From Pseudomonas sessilinigenes (lineage in GTDB: Bacteria; Pseudomonadota; Gammaproteobacteria; Pseudomonadales; Pseudomonadaceae), in contig NZ_CP027706.1 in NCBI RefSeq assembly GCF_003850565.1, positions 682,001 through 746,000 on the forward strand: a stretch of 64,000 bases of DNA. Reading direction: 5' to 3'. Position 1 is the first letter of the stretch. Every line of letters starts with the position of its first letter. The notes under the pieces are model-generated. The model saw nothing but the letters and a program-made list of their open reading frames with translations, did not search any database and had not been told where the DNA came from. Below are positions 56,348 through 64,000 of this stretch, one piece after another. The position numbers were made by a program, and so were the translations under genes.

Positions 56348-57415
56348 ATGCTGGATTGGAAGAACCGCGCAGACAGCGCGCCGGAACGTGCAGCCCAACC
56401 CAAGTCGGCGACGCGCAGTTATTTCGGTAGCCTGCTGTTCAGTCGTGCCCTGGCTACCTTGCTGGGCCTGTACCTGCTGGTCACCGGGGCCCTGGGCTGG
56501 TATTGGAGCCAGGAGCCCGCGCTGTTCCCCGTCCAGCAGAACGCCCAGCTCGCCGCCGAGAAGGACGGCCGGCAGATGGTGGTGGGCTACACCACCGTGG
56601 AAACCCTCAAGACCGTGGTCAGCACCCTGCTCGACAAGCCGGGCGGCTATATCTCCAACGACCGTTTTCCGCCGGGCATCTGGCTGGACAACATGCCCAG
56701 CTGGGAATACGGGGTCTTGGTCCAGGTTCGCGACCTGACCCGCGCCTTGCGCAAGGATTTCGCCCGGTCCCAGTCGCAGTCCGCCGAGGACGCCGACCTG
56801 GCCAAGGCCGAACCGCGTTTCAACTTCGACAACAAGAGCTGGATCCTGCCCTCCAGCGAGTCGGAATACCTGGAAGGCATCAACTCCCTGAGCCGCTACC
56901 AGGCCCGGTTGTCGGACCCCAACCAGAAGACCGCGCAGTTCTATGCCCGTGCCGACAACCTGAACAACTGGCTGGGTGACGTGGGTACGCGCCTGGGCTC
57001 GCTGTCCCAGCGGCTGTCGGCCAGCGTCGGGCGGGTCAAGCTCAATACCGCGCTGAAGACCGAAGTCCCGGCTCCGGGCCAGGTTCCGCAGGTGGGCGAG
57101 GAAATCGAAGAAACCCCATGGATGCAGATCGACAACGTGTTCTACGAGGCGCGTGGCCAGGCCTGGGCGTTGTCGCACCTGCTGCGGGCGATCGAGGTGG
57201 ACTTCGCCGATGTGCTGGCGAAGAAGAACGCCACGGTCAGCGTGCGCCAGATCATTCGCGAGCTGGAGGCGTCCCAGGAGACCGTCTGGAGCCCGATGAT
57301 CCTCAACGGTAACGGCTTCGGTATCCTGGCCAACCACTCGCTGGTCATGGCCAACTATATTTCCCGAGCCAACGCAGCGGTCATCGACTTGCGCCAACTG
57401 CTCAACCAGGGCTGA
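56348..57415 (+). CDS. DUF2333 family inner-membrane protein
   Basis: A 355-residue protein with one N-terminal membrane helix (LFSRALATLLGLYLLVTGAL, about residues 33-52) and a large periplasmic part. That part contains PGGYISNDRFPPGIWLDNMP near residue 100 and AWALSHLLRAIEVDFADVLA near 280. These match the DUF2333 family, which is common in pseudomonads and has no known function. It is followed at 3 bp by the NUDIX gene and is likely co-transcribed with it. The start at 56348 has a GAAAGGA ribosome site. Confidence 0.88.
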   Translation: MLDWKNRADSAPERAAQPKSATRSYFGSLLFSRALATLLGLYLLVTGALGWYWSQEPALFPVQQNAQLAAEKDGRQMVVGYTTVETLKTVVSTLLDKPGGYISNDRFPPGIWLDNMPSWEYGVLVQVRDLTRALRKDFARSQSQSAEDADLAKAEPRFNFDNKSWILPSSESEYLEGINSLSRYQARLSDPNQKTAQFYARADNLNNWLGDVGTRLGSLSQRLSASVGRVKLNTALKTEVPAPGQVPQVGEEIEETPWMQIDNVFYEARGQAWALSHLLRAIEVDFADVLAKKNATVSVRQIIRELEASQETVWSPMILNGNGFGILANHSLVMANYISRANAAVIDLRQLLNQG

Positions 57416-57418
57416 TCC

Positions 57419-57955
57419 ATGGTCGCAACCACCAATGAGGCGGCGCACCGCGCCGCCTCCGATGCCGAACAGATCGCCTGGGTCGATGGCGAGGACCAAC
57501 TGCTGGGCGCCATGGCCCGCTCGGAGCTGCGCGAGCGTGGCCTGATCGGTCGTGGTACCTACATCATGCTGTTCAATTCCGCTGGTGAGTTGTGCGTGCA
57601 CCGGCGCACCTTGAGCAAGGCCATCTATCCAGGATATTGGGATGTCGCGGCTGGCGGCATGGTCCTGGCCACTGAGAGCTACGCCGAGTCGGCGGCCCGT
57701 GAGCTGGAAGAGGAGCTGGGGGTGAGTGGGGTCGAGCTGGCCGCCCACGACCACTTCTTTTTCGAGGACACGGACAACCGCCTGTGGTGCTCGGCCTTCT
57801 CCGCGGTATGGGACGGACCGCTGCGCCTGCAGCCGGAAGAGGTGCTGGAAGCGCGCTTCATTCCCCTGGACCAGGTGCTACGGGAAATCCACGAGAAGCC
57901 CTATTGCCCGGACTCCCTGGCCGCCTTGCAGCGCTATCTGGCACGACGTCGTTAA
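57419..57955 (+). CDS. NUDIX hydrolase (YfcD-like)
   Basis: The 178-residue protein has a full Nudix box, GGMVLATESYAESAARELEE followed by ELGV (about residues 78-101), with the REx2EExG metal-binding pattern. The N-terminal part (IAWVDGEDQLLGAMARSELR) and RRTLSKAIYPGYWDVAAGG resemble the YfcD/isopentenyl-diphosphate isomerase-like subgroup. The substrate is probably a nucleoside diphosphate derivative but is not known. It starts 3 bp after the DUF2333 stop. Confidence 0.9.
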   Translation: MVATTNEAAHRAASDAEQIAWVDGEDQLLGAMARSELRERGLIGRGTYIMLFNSAGELCVHRRTLSKAIYPGYWDVAAGGMVLATESYAESAARELEEELGVSGVELAAHDHFFFEDTDNRLWCSAFSAVWDGPLRLQPEEVLEARFIPLDQVLREIHEKPYCPDSLAALQRYLARRR

Positions 57956-57983
57956 AGTTGCATAAATTGACGCCGATTGGCTC

Positions 57984-58012
57984 TTAGCAAGTCGGCTTTT
58001 TGCCGTTACACT
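57984..58012 (+). promoter_or_regulatory. Probable promoter of the SUI1-family gene
   Basis: TTAGCA (57984-57989) and TACACT (58007-58012) are 17 bp apart, each matching four of six consensus bases, followed by GCGCGCC. A leader of about 135 nt would separate it from the GTG start at 58152. Confidence 0.45.
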
Positions 58013-58151
58013 GCGCGCCTTTTCAAGCTGAGCCAGCGCTATCCCCGCAAGGGACCTGGCCCAGTAGCGCTGCCCCTGCCTGAGTGGGGCTTCGCGGTCG
58101 GTGCACGGTCATGTGCCCCGACCAGTCTTTGTCCTCCCAAGAGGATTGCCG

Positions 58152-58523
58152 GTGGCCAAAAAAGCCGCATCCTTCGCCGCCCTTGGTGGCCTGGTGTTTT
58201 CCACCGACGCAGGTCGACATTGCCCGGACTGTAGCCAGCCGGTGGCCGCCTGTATCTGCAAACAAACCGTGATTCCGGCCGGTGATGGCATCGCCCGTGT
58301 GCGTCGCGAGAGCAAAGGTCGTGGCGGCAAGACGGTGACCACCATCACCGGCGTGCCCCTGGCCGAAGACGCCCTCAAGGAACTGGCCACGACGTTGAAG
58401 AAACGTTGCGGTACCGGTGGCGCCTTGAAGGATGGCGTCATCGAGATCCAGGGCGACCATGTCGAGCTACTCTTGGCGGAACTGGTCAAGCACGGTTTCA
58501 AGGCGAAGAAGTCCGGCGGCTAG
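58152..58523 (+). CDS. yciH: SUI1-family translation initiation factor-like protein (YciH)
   Basis: A 123-residue protein with a short zinc-like segment (CPDCSQPVAACICK, about residues 24-37) and the SUI1 domain RVRRESKGRGGKTVTTITGV with GGALKDGVIEIQGDHVELLL near the end. It resembles eIF1 and E. coli YciH, which can affect start-codon fidelity in vitro; its cellular role is unclear. The GTG at 58152 with AAGAGG upstream is the only start that fits the family. The stop is followed at once by an 87-bp inverted-repeat element. Confidence 0.92.
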   Translation: MAKKAASFAALGGLVFSTDAGRHCPDCSQPVAACICKQTVIPAGDGIARVRRESKGRGGKTVTTITGVPLAEDALKELATTLKKRCGTGGALKDGVIEIQGDHVELLLAELVKHGFKAKKSGG

Positions 58524-58610
58524 CAGCCTCTGTGAAAACCACCTCTGACTGGATGCTGTCCTGATCGATTCAGGACCCTGGCGTCGTCTCCATGGTTTTC
58601 ACAGAGCCTG
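58524..58610. mobile_element. MITE-like 87-bp element with 18-bp terminal inverted repeats
   Basis: CAGCCTCTGTGAAAACCA (58524-58541) and TGGTTTTCACAGAGCCTG (58593-58610) are inverted repeats with one mismatch. Inside, GTCCTGA-TCGAT-TCAGGAC (58558-58576) is an exact palindrome. The element has no open frame and no clear target duplication. It lies directly after the yciH stop and before speA. A complex terminator is the alternative. Confidence 0.55.
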
Positions 58611-58692
58611 TTCAAGAACGGTTTCTAAACTCAGCACTGCATGCGCGGTCTATAGCGCCTGCAGGCTAATCGTCATTTTCATTCTTTAGACT

Positions 58693-58718
58693 GCGCCGGC
58701 CCCGGATCGGGGCGGCGC
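58693..58718 (+). other. GC-rich stem in the speA leader
   Basis: GCGCC-G-GCCCCG and CGGGGC-GGCGC form a strong stem with one bulge and a short loop, 28 bp before the speA ATG. No T-run follows directly (the sequence goes on CTCTATGACTTC). It may influence speA translation or early termination. Confidence 0.5.
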
Positions 58719-58745
58719 TCTATGACTTCTTTATAGGGGACTTCG

Positions 58746-60659
<1,914 letters not shown>

Positions 60660-60695
60660 CGCCGGGGCATCCCTGGTGATGCCTTCAGGCCAATG

Positions 60696-60733
60696 AAAAA
60701 CGCCGTTTCCCTTGCCGGGGAAACGGCGTTTTT
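60696..60733. terminator. Bidirectional terminator between speA and the MATE gene
   Basis: AAAAACGCCGTTTCCC (60696-60711) and GGGAAACGGCGTTTTT (60718-60733) form an exact 16-bp stem with a 6-base loop and T-runs on both strands. It serves both convergent genes. Confidence 0.95.
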
Positions 60734-60753
60734 TCATGCCTGGCGCCTGGCGC

Positions 60754-62100
60754 TCAATGAGCCTTGGCGAACCAGCCGCCGCTACGTTCCAGGCGCCAGG
60801 CGAGGGCGCCCAGGGTCAGGCTGCGTAACAGCATGAACAGCAGGAAGCTCAGCCACAGGCCATGATTGCCCAGGCCCTGCAGGGCCCAGGCGCAAGGCAA
60901 CAGCAGGAGCACGGTGAGCAGCATGCCGTTGCGCATCTCCCGCGCTCGGGTCGCACCGATGAACAGCCCATCCAGCAGGTAGCTCCAGACCGCGATCAAC
61001 GGCAGTACGGCAAGGTAGGGCAGGTAGGTGAAGGCCGTCTGGCGTACGTCGGCGATATCCGTCTGCATCTCGATGAACAGGTGGCCCGCCAAGAGAAACA
61101 GCGCTGTGAATCCCAGGCTGGCCAGTAGCGACCAGCCTCCGGCGACCACCAGGGAACGGCGCAGGGCCCGATGATCACGGGCGCCGATGGCGTGGCCGCA
61201 CAGGGCTTCCACCGCATGGGCCAGGCCATCCAGGGCATGGGCGGTGAGCAAGAGGCCGTTGAGCAGCAAGGCGTTGGCCGCCACCGTGGCATCGCCCAGG
61301 CGGGCGCCTTGTACGGTGATCAGGAAAAATACCGATTGCAGGGCCAGGCTGCGGATGAAGATGTCGCGATTCACCGCCAGCAGTGGGCGCCAGTTCTGCC
61401 AGCGCCGCAGGGCAGCCCAGGCGATCTGTCCTGGATAGGCGCGCAGGGCCGGGCGGGTCATGGCCAGGCCCACCAATGCCCCGGTCCACTCGGCGATCAC
61501 CGAGGCCCGTGCCGATCCCGCGACGCCCCAATCCAGGCCGAGGACGAACCACAGGTTCAGGGCGATGTTCACCAGGTTGGTGCTGAGCAGGATGGCCAGC
61601 GGCGCCCGGGCGTTCTGGGTACCGAGGAACCAGCCCACCAGGGCGAAGCTGGCCAGGGCGGCAGGCAGGCCCAGCAGGCGGGTATGGAAGAAGGTCCGGG
61701 TCATCTGGTCCAGGTCTGCCGAGGGCTGCATCAGCTGCAGGGCGGCACCGCTGAGCGGTACGCCAATGATCCCCAGCAGCACCGCCAGGCCCAGGGCCAG
61801 CAGCAACCCCTGGAGCAGGACTTGCCGCAGCGCGGCACCGTCGCCGCGGCCGGCGGCCTGGGCGGCGAAGCCGGTGGCCCCCATGCGCAGGAAACCCATG
61901 GCCCAGGCCAGGAAGGTATAGAGGCTGGCACCCACCGCCACCGCCCCCAGTTGATGGGCGTGGGGCAGGTGGCCGATCACCGTGCTGTCCACCAGGGCGA
62001 CCAGGGGCACGGAAATGTTCGACAGGATCATCGGCGCGGCCAGGGCCCAGACGCGACGATGGGTGGGGCGATGACGCCAATCGGTGATCAGGGGGGACAT
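60754..62100 (-). CDS. MATE-family efflux transporter (DinF-like)
   Basis: The 448-residue protein has twelve predicted membrane helices in two halves. It has VWALAAPMILSNISVPLVAL at the start, VDSTVIGHLPHAHQLGAVAV with the acidic residue typical of the DinF branch, and LDGLAHAVEALCGHAIGARD near residue 270. MATE proteins export cationic drugs or metabolites using Na+ or H+. The DinF branch has been tied to oxidative stress and bile salt resistance in E. coli. It converges on speA and stands alone. Confidence 0.92.
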   Translation of the reverse strand: MSPLITDWRHRPTHRRVWALAAPMILSNISVPLVALVDSTVIGHLPHAHQLGAVAVGASLYTFLAWAMGFLRMGATGFAAQAAGRGDGAALRQVLLQGLLLALGLAVLLGIIGVPLSGAALQLMQPSADLDQMTRTFFHTRLLGLPAALASFALVGWFLGTQNARAPLAILLSTNLVNIALNLWFVLGLDWGVAGSARASVIAEWTGALVGLAMTRPALRAYPGQIAWAALRRWQNWRPLLAVNRDIFIRSLALQSVFFLITVQGARLGDATVAANALLLNGLLLTAHALDGLAHAVEALCGHAIGARDHRALRRSLVVAGGWSLLASLGFTALFLLAGHLFIEMQTDIADVRQTAFTYLPYLAVLPLIAVWSYLLDGLFIGATRAREMRNGMLLTVLLLLPCAWALQGLGNHGLWLSFLLFMLLRSLTLGALAWRLERSGGWFAKAH

Positions 62101-62185
62101 GCGGGCTCCTTGCGAGAGCCGGCATTGTAGCGTCGCTATACGGCGCCGCCGAGGCCCGTAAGGGGTGGGGCAAGAACCTGCAGGG

Positions 62186-62479
62186 TCAATGGATGATCCA
62201 GCTCAGCAGCCAGAGGCCGATAACCAGCCAGATGAGCCCGAGGATGATCGAGGCGCGCATGAAGGCGCGGATGGCCGAGTAGAGGAACATCAGGCCGATG
62301 AGCAGGGTGATGATGCTGATGATCGAGGTGTCCATGCCCAGCGCGCGGGACAGGCCATCGACAAAGTTGCCGCCGGCGTGGGTCAGGGTATTGAACAACC
62401 CGCTGAGCAGGTCGACGATGAAGCGGATGACCGAGCCGATGGCCTGGCCAAGCCATTCGAAGAAGCTTTCTACCTGCAT
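62186..62479 (-). CDS. Small two-helix membrane protein, function unknown
   Basis: The 97-residue product has an amphipathic N-terminal part (VESFFEWLGQAIGSVIRFIV) and two membrane helices (IISIITLLIGLMFLYSAIRA and IILGLIWLVIGLWLLSWIIH). I do not recognise a family. I chose the ATG at 62479 because AGGA lies 7 bp before it; an ATG at 62485 has the same AGGA too close. The frame is open for another 50 codons upstream without sensible residues. It is followed by the MATE gene on the same strand, 85 bp away. Confidence 0.65.
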   Translation of the reverse strand: MQVESFFEWLGQAIGSVIRFIVDLLSGLFNTLTHAGGNFVDGLSRALGMDTSIISIITLLIGLMFLYSAIRAFMRASIILGLIWLVIGLWLLSWIIH

Positions 62480-62668
62480 GTGCATATCCTGATGAAAGAT
62501 GAGCCGGTCACCCGGGAGCAACCTTGGGCCGCCAACGAGGGCGACGAGTTCCCTATCAGCATAGAAGCTGTCGGGTGCCGCACATTCTGGAGCACCCCGC
62601 TTGCCGGCGAAAGCGCTCTTGCGTCCCACGGCCAACCCCCGGAAGCTATACGCCTTCAGGAGACCTCG

Positions 62669-62974
62669 ATGAACCTAGACCAACTGACCCAACGCTTGCA
62701 TGCCATTCGTGACCACAACGACTGGCGGCAATTTCACAGCCCCAAGAACCTGGCCATGGCGGCCAGTGTCGAGATGGCCGAACTGGTGGAGATCTTCCAG
62801 TGGCTGACCGAGGACCAGTCGCGGCAGCTGCCGGCGGACAAGCTGGCCCATGCCGGGCAGGAAGTGGGCGATATCGTCCTTTACCTGCTGTTGCTGTGCA
62901 GCGAGCTGGGGCTGGACATGGATCAGGTGGTGCGCAGCAAGCTGGCGGACAGCGAACGGCGGTTCTGCTCATGA
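62669..62974 (+). CDS. MazG-like nucleotide pyrophosphohydrolase
   Basis: A 101-residue all-helical protein with the metal-binding pattern of the MazG/dCTPase superfamily: AASVEMAELVEIFQWL (E-x-x-E, about residues 31-46) and GQEVGDIVLYLLLLCSEL (E-x-x-D, about 67-84). Members hydrolyse nucleoside triphosphates to monophosphates, often non-canonical ones such as 5-methyl-dCTP, as house-cleaning enzymes. A good ribosome site (AGGAGA) precedes the ATG at 62669. Its stop overlaps the cmoM start (ATGA). Confidence 0.88.
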   Translation: MNLDQLTQRLHAIRDHNDWRQFHSPKNLAMAASVEMAELVEIFQWLTEDQSRQLPADKLAHAGQEVGDIVLYLLLLCSELGLDMDQVVRSKLADSERRFCS

Positions 62975-63720
62975 GCGACCGGCACTTCGACCAGTTGGCG
63001 ACACGTTTCGCCGAGAAGATCTATGGCGGCGCCAAGGGGGCGATCCGTCTCGCGGTGCTCCAGGCCGATCTCAAGGAGGCCCTGCCCGAGCGCCCGTTGC
63101 GGGTGCTGGATATTGGTGCGGGCCTGGGGCACATGTCCTTGTGGCTGGCACAGCATGGGCACCAGGTGACGTTGGCCGAACCAGCCGCACCCATGCTCGA
63201 TGGGGCCCGCCAGCGGTTTGCCGACGCCGGGCATCAGGCGACCTTCATCCAGGCGCCCTGGCAGGAGCTGCTGGGACAACTGACCGAACCCTATGACCTG
63301 GTGCTGTGCCATGCGGTGCTGGAGTGGTTGGCCGAACCCCACGCGATCCTGCCGGTACTGCATCAGTTGACGGCTGCCGGAGGCTGGTTGTCGCTGGCCT
63401 TCTACAACCGCGATGCGCTGGTCTATCGCAACTTGCTCAAGGGGCACTTTCGCAAGTTGCGCAAGAATGACATGGCGGGTGAAAAACAGAGCCTGACCCC
63501 GCAACAACCGCTTGATCCTCGCGAGCTGGCGGCGCAACTTGATGGCAAGTGGCAAGTCGAAACCCAAAGCGGGGTGCGGGTATTCCACGACTATATGCCC
63601 GTGGAGTTCCAGTCCCGTGCCGAGCTCACGGATCTGCTGGAGATGGAGCTGGCTCACCGCCGACACCCAAGTTTCGCCGGGCTTGGGCGTTATCTGCATT
63701 GGCTGTGCCGGCCGGTCTGA
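62971..63720 (+). CDS. cmoM: tRNA 5-carboxymethoxyuridine methyltransferase CmoM
   Basis: The 249-residue SAM-dependent enzyme starts [20 protein letters not shown], close to the E. coli CmoM start. It has the SAM site [20 protein letters not shown] (about residues 43-62), [20 protein letters not shown] and [17 protein letters not shown] near the end. CmoM methylates the carboxyl of cmo5U34 in certain tRNAs, aiding wobble decoding. It overlaps the MazG-like gene by 4 bp and is followed at 11 bp by a lipoprotein gene. Confidence 0.9.
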   Translation: MSDRHFDQLATRFAEKIYGGAKGAIRLAVLQADLKEALPERPLRVLDIGAGLGHMSLWLAQHGHQVTLAEPAAPMLDGARQRFADAGHQATFIQAPWQELLGQLTEPYDLVLCHAVLEWLAEPHAILPVLHQLTAAGGWLSLAFYNRDALVYRNLLKGHFRKLRKNDMAGEKQSLTPQQPLDPRELAAQLDGKWQVETQSGVRVFHDYMPVEFQSRAELTDLLEMELAHRRHPSFAGLGRYLHWLCRPV

Positions 63721-63731
63721 CGGAGTACTCG

Positions 63732-64000
63732 ATGAAACGCCGCCTGGGTTTGATCCTCTTGTGTTCGGGGCTCGCCGCCTGCCAGGGCAGCAACCCCTAT
63801 GTCGCCAGTTCCAGGCCCTTGCCACCGGCGCCAGCCCAGGCGGCCGGTACCTTCGACCGCAGCGCCTATCCGGCACCGCCCCGGGACTATGGGCGCTATC
63901 GCAGTTGGGCCTGGCTCAATGGTCGCTTGCCCGCGGGCACGGCCTGGGCCGATTCGGCGCAGGTCGCCGAAGCCGTCGGCGATGCCCTGGACCAGCGCGG
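63732..64000 (+). CDS. DUF4136-like lipoprotein, 5' part only (runs off the window)
   Basis: The frame begins [20 protein letters not shown], a lipoprotein signal with lipobox LAAC (Cys17), and stays open to the end of the window (89 codons). The segment [20 protein letters not shown] followed by [12 protein letters not shown] resembles the start of DUF4136 domains, which are found in lipoproteins of unknown function. It starts 11 bp after cmoM on the same strand. The C-terminal part must be read from the next segment. Confidence 0.75.
   Translation, partial: MKRRLGLILLCSGLAACQGSNPYVASSRPLPPAPAQAAGTFDRSAYPAPPRDYGRYRSWAWLNGRLPAGTAWADSAQVAEAVGDALDQR

Overview
The window is a high-GC gammaproteobacterial chromosome segment, very probably from a Pseudomonas of the fluorescens group (P. 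fluorescens, P. protegens or P. chlororaphis type). From memory, the order retS, purD, purH, fis, dusB, prmA, accC, accB, aroQ, a chemoreceptor, gcbA, a DUF2333 gene, a NUDIX gene, a SUI1 gene and speA follows the P. aeruginosa PAO1 neighbourhood around PA4839-PA4856. The urt/ure block matches the segment just beyond it. Typical Pseudomonas REP palindromes lie between genes. No integrase, transposase, tRNA, rRNA or CRISPR array was seen.

Layout. (1) 1-7108: the 3' end of a secreted lipase, a drug/metabolite exporter divergent from an AraC regulator, psiF, an AI-2E family permease, an Hsp70-like protein and the cbpA-cbpM chaperone pair behind a sigma-32-like promoter. (2) 7269-17521, minus strand: a urea module, urtABCDE then ureD-ureA-two GNAT acetyltransferases-ureB-ureC, with a sigma-54-like promoter before urtA. 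ureEFG are not in the window. (3) 17743-23114, minus strand: a TonB receptor, ATPase, binding protein and FecCD permease, ending in a small secreted protein of YPD repeats. A Zur-box-like palindrome lies upstream of the receptor, which suggests zinc-chelate rather than iron uptake. (4) 23180-28366, minus strand: a copper-linked set (PepSY membrane protein, OprC-like receptor, two DUF2946 proteins, a PCu(A)C chaperone), then a toxin-antitoxin pair at 28466-29062. (5) 29240-36810: divergent cobalamin operons, cobL-cbiD-cobK (minus) and cobG-cobH-cobI-cobJ (plus). (6) 36883-38954: two overlapping small genes resembling SUKH and CPCC proteins, an unknown gene and a MarC protein. (7) 38996-56059, minus strand: retS, purine genes, dusB-fis, a zinc-ribbon protein, prmA, a CysZ/EI24-like membrane protein, aroQ-accB-accC, a chemoreceptor and the diguanylate cyclase gcbA. 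(8) 56348-64000: DUF2333, NUDIX, SUI1, speA, a MATE exporter, a small membrane protein, a MazG-like enzyme, cmoM and the start of a lipoprotein gene.

The urea module would import urea at low nitrogen and hydrolyse it to ammonia. The cobalamin operons supply most of corrin-ring synthesis from precorrin-2 onward, mixing aerobic-type enzymes (CobG, CobK, CobL) with anaerobic-type domains (CbiD, CbiG). RetS and GcbA both bear on the choice between attached and free life. The less ordinary material is the Zur-like box with the YPD-repeat protein, a (TTTGGC)12 tract between urtE and urtD, a family of AAGCTTGCAAG-type palindromic spacers, a REP-like segment inside the cobJ reading frame, and an 87-bp MITE-like element before speA. 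All functions are inferred by reading translated sequence and recalling families; no database search was run.
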